DNA from: JAFDEI01 sp964196055
GTDB taxonomy: Bacteria; Myxococcota_A; UBA9160; SMWR01
Assembly (NCBI GenBank): GCA_964196055.1
Contig: CAXMSF010000309.1
Location: 1 to 11,505 of the forward strand
DNA length: 11,505 nucleotides
Direction of reading: 5' to 3'
The stretch's first letter is position 1. Every line of letters begins with the position of its first letter. Shown here piece after piece: positions 6,974-11,505 of this stretch. A model generated the notes under the pieces. That model saw only the letters and a list, made by a program, of their open reading frames with translations. It was not told the origin of the DNA and searched no databases. The position numbers and the translations under genes were made by a program.

Positions 6974-7852
6974 TCAGCTCCCGTTGGGAGCGAGTGTCTC
7001 GAGCACGCGCAGATCGGCGCCCGGGTTGCCGTCGGGTCGCAGCGCTTGAATGCAGACGTGGTCGGCGCCGGCGTCCCAGTGCGCCTGGATGCGGGTCGCG
7101 ATGGTCTTCTCGTCGCCCCAGGCGACGATCGCGTCGACCAGGCGATCGCTGCAGCCCTTCTCGAAGTCCGAGTCCTCGAAGCCGAGCCATTTCAGGTTGT
7201 TCTGGTAATTCGGCAGCCCGGCGTAGATCGCCATGTTCTTGCGTGCGATCTCGCGAGCCTTGGAAGCGTCGGTCTCGAGCAGGACCATCTGCTCGGGACA
7301 CAACATCGGACCGCTGCCGAGGATTTCTCGCGCCCGCGCAGTGTGCTCCGGTGGGACGAAGTAGGGATGCGCGCCCTGCGCAGCAGTCGACGAGAGTTCG
7401 AGCATTCGCGGGCGAAGCGCGGCGAGCAGGATCGGCGCCGCCTCACCGGGTTTGCGCGCCATGAAGAGCGCGCTCTGCATCTTCTCGAGGTAGTTCCGCA
7501 TGGTCGTGAGCGGCTTGCCGTACTCGTGGCCGCGGACGCCGGAGACCAGGTGCCCGTGCGAGACGCCGATGCCGAGAATGAAGCGCCCCGGTGCGAGGTC
7601 GCCGAGCGTGTTGTGGATCGCGTTCATCAGCATCGGATCGCGGGCGTAGATGTTCGCGATGCCGGTTGCGAGAATCAGTCGCTCGGTCTGCCCGGCCAGG
7701 TAGCCGAGCATCGAGAACGGATCGCGCCCGACGGCCTCCGGAACCCACAGGGCCGAGTAGCCGAGCTGCTCCAACCGCTGCGCGAATTCGGCGGCTTCGG
7801 GGCCGCTCATGTCGTCGAGCCAGGTCCAGACTCCGAGTCTTCCGAGTTCCAT
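6974..7852 (-). CDS. Luciferase-like (LLM) F420-dependent oxidoreductase, MSMEG_4141-type
   Basis: A predicted 292-residue (beta/alpha)8 protein of the bacterial luciferase-like family. Recognisable blocks are RLGVWTWLDD at the N-terminus, LEQLGYSALWVPEAVGRDPF (28-46, alpha1/beta2), LATGIANIYARDP (61-73), LAPGRFILGIGVSHGHLV (86-103) and YGKPLTTMRNYL (111-122). The combination of GIANIYARDP and GVSHGHLV recalls the MSMEG_4141 subgroup of probable F420-dependent oxidoreductases. I recognise the subgroup from memory and have not searched it. Such enzymes use reduced F420, or sometimes FMN, for hydride transfer; the substrate is unknown. The ATG at 7852 has a GGAG about 8-9 bases upstream. It is the first gene of the compact run, so its promoter should lie in 7853-8031, where I find no clear -35/-10 pair. 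Confidence 0.88.
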   Translation of the reverse strand: MELGRLGVWTWLDDMSGPEAAEFAQRLEQLGYSALWVPEAVGRDPFSMLGYLAGQTERLILATGIANIYARDPMLMNAIHNTLGDLAPGRFILGIGVSHGHLVSGVRGHEYGKPLTTMRNYLEKMQSALFMARKPGEAAPILLAALRPRMLELSSTAAQGAHPYFVPPEHTARAREILGSGPMLCPEQMVLLETDASKAREIARKNMAIYAGLPNYQNNLKWLGFEDSDFEKGCSDRLVDAIVAWGDEKTIATRIQAHWDAGADHVCIQALRPDGNPGADLRVLETLAPNGS

Positions 7853-8031
7853 TCGGGGGTCTCCGCTTCGATCGATGTGAGGTTCGCCGGAAGACTACCC
7901 CCCGCGTCGGGGCCGCGCCGCCGCCCTCCTTCGTGTCGAAGCGTCCCGGATGCGGAGCCGACCGTGCGACGTTTCCACCGATATGACGAGTCTTCGCCGC
8001 TTGCCCGCGCAGGGCGCTCCGCGGTGGGGAT

Positions 8032-9510
8032 TCAGCGGACGCGTTGCATCTCGCCCGAGCGCAGCCTGCCGAGATAACCGTCGAGCTCGGACTTCACCCG
8101 GCCCGAGAGCATCACCACGCCGAAGATGTTCGGAAACGCCATCCCGAGAATCATCATGTCGCCGAAGTCGATCACTGCGCTGGCTTGGAAGATCGCCCCG
8201 AGGCAGGCGAAGACCAGGAACAGGGCCTGATAGGCGAGGACCGAGCGCCAACCGAAGAGATAGGCCCAGCACTGTTCGCCGTAGTAGCTCCACGAGATCA
8301 TGGTGCTGAACGCGAACAGTATGGCGGTGAACGACAACAGATAGGGGAACCACGGAAACACGGTCGCGAACGCCCAGGACGTCATTTCGATGCCCGTGCC
8401 CGCTTCCGGGGCCGACCAGGCGCCGGTCACGACGATCACCAGCCCGGTCATGGTGCAGACGATGAGGGTGTCGACGAAGGGCTCGAGCAGCGCGACGATT
8501 CCCTCGCGCACCGGCTCGTTCGTGATGGCGGCGGAGTGCACGATCGCGGCCGATCCCGTACCGGCCTCGTTGCTGAAGGCCGCGCGGCGGAAGCCCTGGA
8601 TCAGCACGCCGACGAAGCCGCCCAGGCCCGCCTCGGTCGAGAACGCCGAGCCGACGATGGTGGCGAGGCCGGGCCCGATCTGGTCCGCGTGCATCAACAG
8701 GATCGCAAATCCGCACAGCAGGTAGAGCGTGCACATGAAGGGCACGATCGAGGCCGCGACTTCGCCGATCCGGCGGATTCCGCCGATGATCACGACTCCG
8801 ACGAGGGAGGCGATCGCGACGCCGAAGACCACCGCACCGAGGGTGCCGTTCAGCTCCGGGAAGACGGTCGCGAACTGCGTGTAGCTCTGGTTCGACTGGA
8901 ACATGTTGCCACCGCCGAAGCTCCCGCCGATGCACATGAACGCGAACAGGGCCGCGAGCCCCTTGCCGAGGCGTGGGAAGCCCTTCTCGGCGAATCCCGT
9001 GCGCAGGTAGTACATCGCACCGCCCGAGACGTGTCCGTTGGGCAGGATGATGCGGTAGAGCTGGCCGAGGGTGCACTCGGCGAACTTCGAGCTCATGCCG
9101 AGGAAACCCGCGAACACCATCCAGAAGACCGCGCCCGGCCCGCCGATTCCGACCGCGACCGCGACGCCCGCGATGTTGCCGAGGCCGACCGTTGCCGAGA
9201 GCGCCGCGGACAGCGCCTGGAAGTGCGAGATCGAGCCGGCTTCGTCGGGCCGTGTGTAGCGGCCGCGAACGCAGTCGATCGCGTGTCGGAAGGCGCGGAA
9301 GTTCACGAATTGGAAGCGCAGCGTGAAGAAGGTCGCGCCGAAGATCAGCCACAGCACGACGAGCGGGATCTGGATCTCGTCGCCTCGGGCATTGTCCCAG
9401 AACCAGACGTCGAAGAAGATCACCGCCGAAAGCGGCGCCACCAAGACGTCGGTGAAGATTGCTTCGAGCCGGCTCAGGATTCCGGTCGCTTCGGCCTTGG
9501 TCGGATCCAC
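8032..9510 (-). CDS. Sodium:alanine/glycine symporter family protein (AGCS)
   Basis: A predicted 492-residue integral membrane transporter with about ten or eleven hydrophobic segments. The AGCS signature lies around residues 94-140: SISHFQALSAALSATVG, then LGNIAGVAVAVG, GGPGAVFWM and FLGMSSKFAE. A second conserved block is FRRAAFSNEAGTGSA. AGCS carriers couple inward Na+ movement to uptake of alanine, glycine or related amino acids. Length fits. The start needs judgement because the frame is open far upstream. GTG at 9510 is preceded by GGGGGTGA, a one-base variant of the ideal ribosome site, giving good spacing. GTG at 9516 would abut the G tract. ATG at 9618 would add an Arg-rich leader resembling shadow sequence. 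The gene diverges from the acyl-CoA ligase gene. About 180 bases separate its stop from the LLM gene, with no convincing terminator. Confidence 0.93.
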   Translation of the reverse strand: MDPTKAEATGILSRLEAIFTDVLVAPLSAVIFFDVWFWDNARGDEIQIPLVVLWLIFGATFFTLRFQFVNFRAFRHAIDCVRGRYTRPDEAGSISHFQALSAALSATVGLGNIAGVAVAVGIGGPGAVFWMVFAGFLGMSSKFAECTLGQLYRIILPNGHVSGGAMYYLRTGFAEKGFPRLGKGLAALFAFMCIGGSFGGGNMFQSNQSYTQFATVFPELNGTLGAVVFGVAIASLVGVVIIGGIRRIGEVAASIVPFMCTLYLLCGFAILLMHADQIGPGLATIVGSAFSTEAGLGGFVGVLIQGFRRAAFSNEAGTGSAAIVHSAAITNEPVREGIVALLEPFVDTLIVCTMTGLVIVVTGAWSAPEAGTGIEMTSWAFATVFPWFPYLLSFTAILFAFSTMISWSYYGEQCWAYLFGWRSVLAYQALFLVFACLGAIFQASAVIDFGDMMILGMAFPNIFGVVMLSGRVKSELDGYLGRLRSGEMQRVR

Positions 9511-9515
9511 GCTCA

Positions 9516-9525
9516 CCCCCCCCCC
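9516..9525 (-). repeat. G10 homopolymer at the symporter translation start
   Basis: Ten consecutive C on the plus strand read as ten G on the minus strand, immediately before TGAGCGTGG. The last Gs form part of the apparent Shine-Dalgarno (GGGGGTGA) for GTG 9510, and the final G is the first base of the alternative GTG at 9516. If translation instead began at ATG 9618, the tract would lie inside the coding sequence. Runs of this length are prone to slippage and also to sequencing error. Confidence 0.8.
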
Positions 9526-9543
9526 TGTATTGCTGCTGTCTAT

Positions 9544-9556
9544 CGGTCGACCGGTC
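9544..9556. promoter_or_regulatory. Overlapping short palindromes in the divergent intergenic region (possible operator)
   Basis: CGGTCGACCG (9544-9553) is a perfect 10-base palindrome and overlaps GACCGGTC (9549-9556), a perfect 8-base palindrome. The core CGACCGG recurs at 9597-9603, 49 bases away. The position between two divergently transcribed starts is where a shared operator would sit. However, short GC palindromes are common at this base composition, and no regulator gene is adjacent. Confidence 0.25.
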
Positions 9557-9641
9557 CGGGGGGAGGAGCGCAGCCGAGTTGAACGGAGTCTGCGGCCGAC
9601 CGGACGAGCCGTTAGCATACGCGGTTCCCGATCGTCCTGCG

Positions 9642-9647
9642 AAGGAG
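9642..9647 (+). promoter_or_regulatory. Ribosome binding site for the TTG-started acyl-CoA ligase
   Basis: AAGGAG is followed by eight bases (TCACCCCG) and the TTG at 9656. This good site and spacing is the main reason for accepting a TTG start. Candidate ATG and GTG codons further downstream would remove the conserved ATP-grasp histidine. Confidence 0.7.
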
Positions 9648-9655
9648 TCACCCCG

Positions 9656-11505
9656 TTGGCAAGCCCCGGCTCGACCCTGTCCGAATACGCCTCGAAACGG
9701 CTGCTTGCTACGTACGGAGTTCCGCTTGCGCGCGAGGCGCTGGTCGATTCGGCGAGTGCGGCGGCCGCAGCCGCCGCGGAGCTGGGATTCCCGGTTGCGC
9801 TCAAGCTGTGCGGCGACGCGGTCGCGCACAAGACCGAGCGCGAGCTGGTGCGGTTGAACCTCGGCGATGCGTCCGCGGTCGAAGCCGCCGCGCGCGAGCT
9901 GCTGGGACGAGCGCTGCCGGAGGACGGCAAGGTCGGCCTGCTGGTGGCCGAGATGGTGCGCGGCAATCGCGAACTGATTGCGGGCGTCGTGCGTGATCCC
10001 GTGCTCGGCCCGTGCGTGATGCTGGGCCTCGGCGGGGTTCTCACGGAAGCACTCGGAGACGTCGTCTTCGCCGCGGCACCGCTCGAGGAGAGCGAGGCGC
10101 GCAGGCTGCTCGGCGGGCTCCAGGCGAGCCATTTGCTCGGCGAGTTTCGCGGTGAGCCGCCCGTGGATGCGGACGTGTTGGTGGGCTTGTTGGTCGGCCT
10201 GGGGCGTCTCGCCGTCGAGCGCCCCGACATCGCGAGTGTCGACATCAACCCGTTGATCGTGTCCGGGGGGGCGCCGGTCGCGGTGGACGCTCTGGTGGAA
10301 CTCGCGGATGGGGCGGCGGCATCGGCTCCCGAAGCGCAAGCAGTCGACGATGCGACAATCCTCGAGCGCTTCCGGCCGCTATTCCACCCGCGCGGCATCA
10401 TCGTCGCGGGCGCGTCGACCCACCCCGGCAAGTTCGGATTCGTCGCGCTCCACAATCTGCTGCGCTTCGGCTACGACGGCGAGGTCTTTGCGGTCAATCG
10501 GGACGGTAGCGACATCCTCGGCCGTCCGAGTTTCAAGGACGTGAGCGAGATCCCGGACGGCGCAGCCGATCTGGTCTTCGTCTGCACACCCAATCAGGCC
10601 AACGTCGAGCTGCTGCGCGCGTGTGCGAAGAAGGGTGTCCGTGCGGCGTTCGTTGCGAGCGCGGGTTACGGCGAGGCGGGTGACGAGGGGCGTGCGCGCG
10701 AGCGTGAACTCGTTGCTCTCGCGGACGAACTCGGGATCCTCCTGATCGGACCGAACGGCCAGGGTGTGATTTCGACATCGCACTCGATGTGCGCGCAGAT
10801 CGTTGCACCGTATCCGCCGGCTGGCCGGATTTCGGTGGCGAGTCAGAGCGGAAACCTCGTCTCGTCCTATCTCAACTACGCGGTCGAGTCCGGGGTCGGG
10901 ATCAGCAAAGCGGTTTCATGCGGCAATTCAGCACAGACGACGCTGTCGGATTGCTTCGACTACTTCGGAGCGGATCCGGAAACCGACGTGGTGCTCGGCT
11001 ACCTCGAAGGCGTGGCGGACGGCCGCCATTTCATCGAGAGCCTGCGACGCTTGACCGCGCGCAAACCGCTCGTGCTCGTGAAGGGCGGGGCTGCGGCTGC
11101 GGGGGCACGCGCCGCCGCGAGCCACACCGGATCGCTGGCCACCGACGATCGCGTCTTCGACGGCGTGTTGCGGCAGCACGGCGCGCTGCGTGCGCAGACC
11201 GTCGAAGAGGCTTACGAGTGGGCCGCCACGCTTGCCACCCAACCGCTTCCGCGCGGCCGGCGCGTGGTCGTGTTCACGACCGCGGGCGGGTGGGGCGTGC
11301 TCGCCGCCGACGCCTGTGCCCAGGCGGGTCTCGACCTCATCGCACTTCCGGACGACATCATCCGGCAGATCGACGAGCTGGTTCCGGCACGCTGGAGTCG
11401 CAACAACCCGGTCGACCTCGCGGGCGGCGAAACGCGCGACACGATCCCCGAAGTCCTCGACCTGATCTGCGCCAACGACGAAGTCGACGCCGTGATCCAC
11501 CTGGG
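9656..11505 (+). CDS. NDP-forming acyl-CoA ligase (acetate--CoA ligase family), ATP-grasp half first; 3' end cut by window
   Basis: The visible 616 codons encode most of an ADP-forming acyl-CoA synthetase, which interconverts acyl-CoA, NDP and Pi with acid, CoA and NTP through phosphohistidine intermediates. Residues about 1-225 are the beta-type ATP-grasp half. It has His58 in VAHKTE (the shuttle-histidine region), LGLGGVLTEALGD and SVDINPLIV. Residues from about 242 are the alpha half: CoA-binding Rossmann domain (FHPRGIIVAGAS, then VFVCTPN and IGPNGQG), then a flavodoxin-like ligase domain with SQSGNL and His490 in ASHTGSLA, the expected phosphohistidine. A second flavodoxin-like domain (TTAGGWGVLAADA) is cut by the edge. 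Most fused relatives run alpha then beta; this one is beta then alpha. The acyl substrate cannot be predicted. Start is TTG with AAGGAG eight bases upstream. It diverges from the symporter gene, with 145 bases between the starts. I checked the frame in full to about 10600 and by motif continuity beyond, and saw no stop. Confidence 0.92.
   Translation, partial: MASPGSTLSEYASKRLLATYGVPLAREALVDSASAAAAAAAELGFPVALKLCGDAVAHKTERELVRLNLGDASAVEAAARELLGRALPEDGKVGLLVAEMVRGNRELIAGVVRDPVLGPCVMLGLGGVLTEALGDVVFAAAPLEESEARRLLGGLQASHLLGEFRGEPPVDADVLVGLLVGLGRLAVERPDIASVDINPLIVSGGAPVAVDALVELADGAAASAPEAQAVDDATILERFRPLFHPRGIIVAGASTHPGKFGFVALHNLLRFGYDGEVFAVNRDGSDILGRPSFKDVSEIPDGAADLVFVCTPNQANVELLRACAKKGVRAAFVASAGYGEAGDEGRARERELVALADELGILLIGPNGQGVISTSHSMCAQIVAPYPPAGRISVASQSGNLVSSYLNYAVESGVGISKAVSCGNSAQTTLSDCFDYFGADPETDVVLGYLEGVADGRHFIESLRRLTARKPLVLVKGGAAAAGARAAASHTGSLATDDRVFDGVLRQHGALRAQTVEEAYEWAATLATQPLPRGRRVVVFTTAGGWGVLAADACAQAGLDLIALPDDIIRQIDELVPARWSRNNPVDLAGGETRDTIPEVLDLICANDEVDAVIHL

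Noticed and set aside
7853..8031. Terminator of the symporter gene and promoter of the five-gene run
   Set aside because: Short GC stems such as CCCCG-CGT-CGGGG exist but lack a T-run, and no -35/-10 pair with proper spacing stands out. Function is likely present but not identifiable by eye.
8044..9582. Long plus-strand open frame (about 512 codons) opposite the symporter
   Set aside because: It is rich in His/Arg/Glu/Gly with no fold or motif, and lies exactly antisense to a clear AGCS gene. High GC keeps stop codons rare on the opposite strand.
9579..9618. TTGAAC and TAGCAT as a -35/-10 promoter for the acyl-CoA ligase
   Set aside because: The spacer is 28 bases, far from the usual 16-18, so the pair is not credible.
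7895..10339. An 814-codon minus-strand open frame, and the 807-codon extension of the symporter frame to 10455
   Set aside because: Both run across the ATP-grasp half of the plus-strand ligase and give low-complexity Arg/Ser/Ala sequence there. Only the symporter portion below about 9516 looks like protein.

Overview
The window is GC-rich chromosomal DNA, roughly two-thirds G+C by eye, with tightly packed genes and long antisense open frames opposite the real genes, as expected at this base composition. The content points to a free-living bacterium. It has a DapL-type diaminopimelate aminotransferase, an AGPS-like FAD enzyme, an F420-type luciferase-like oxidoreductase, a sodium/alanine-type symporter and a fused ADP-forming acyl-CoA ligase. 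This mix would fit an uncultured Myxococcota, Desulfobacterota or Binatota-like lineage. That placement is inference only, because no rRNA or other marker gene is present. I see no tRNA, IS element, prophage, CRISPR array or other mobile DNA.

Layout: nine genes lie on the minus strand and one on the plus strand. Reading the minus strand from high to low coordinates, the first is an AGCS sodium:amino-acid symporter (8032-9510). After about 180 bases comes a compact five-gene run: LLM/F420-type oxidoreductase (6974-7852), AGPS-like FAD oxidase (5338-6957), dapL (4079-5314), a tandem carboxymuconolactone decarboxylase/AhpD-like protein (2965-4053) and a membrane-anchored class III nucleotide cyclase homologue (2183-2965). 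Gaps in this run are 16, 23 and 25 bases, then a 1-base stop/start overlap, so it is very probably one operon. Three looser genes follow: an HSL-type alpha/beta hydrolase (1078-2049), a small two-helix membrane protein with a zinc-ribbon tail (661-990), and a DUF4389-like membrane protein (82-489). Their gaps are 133, 87 and 171 bases, so they may or may not share the operon's transcript.

On the plus strand, divergent from the symporter, a TTG-started NDP-forming acyl-CoA ligase (ATP-grasp half first, CoA-binding half second) begins at 9656 and runs off the right edge. The 9511-9655 intergenic region carries a G10 tract on the minus strand and overlapping short palindromes.

Functionally this looks like a metabolic region: ether-lipid or other flavin chemistry, lysine/peptidoglycan precursor synthesis, amino-acid uptake, and acyl-CoA formation. 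I do not see an obvious new defence or mobile system. The most unusual material is the coupled pair at 2183-4053. One member is a CMD duplication whose second active site is lost. The other is a cyclase that keeps its metal and transition-state residues but has alanine at both purine-selecting positions. No stretch longer than 300 bases lacks a gene. Bases 1-81 hold no gene I can support.
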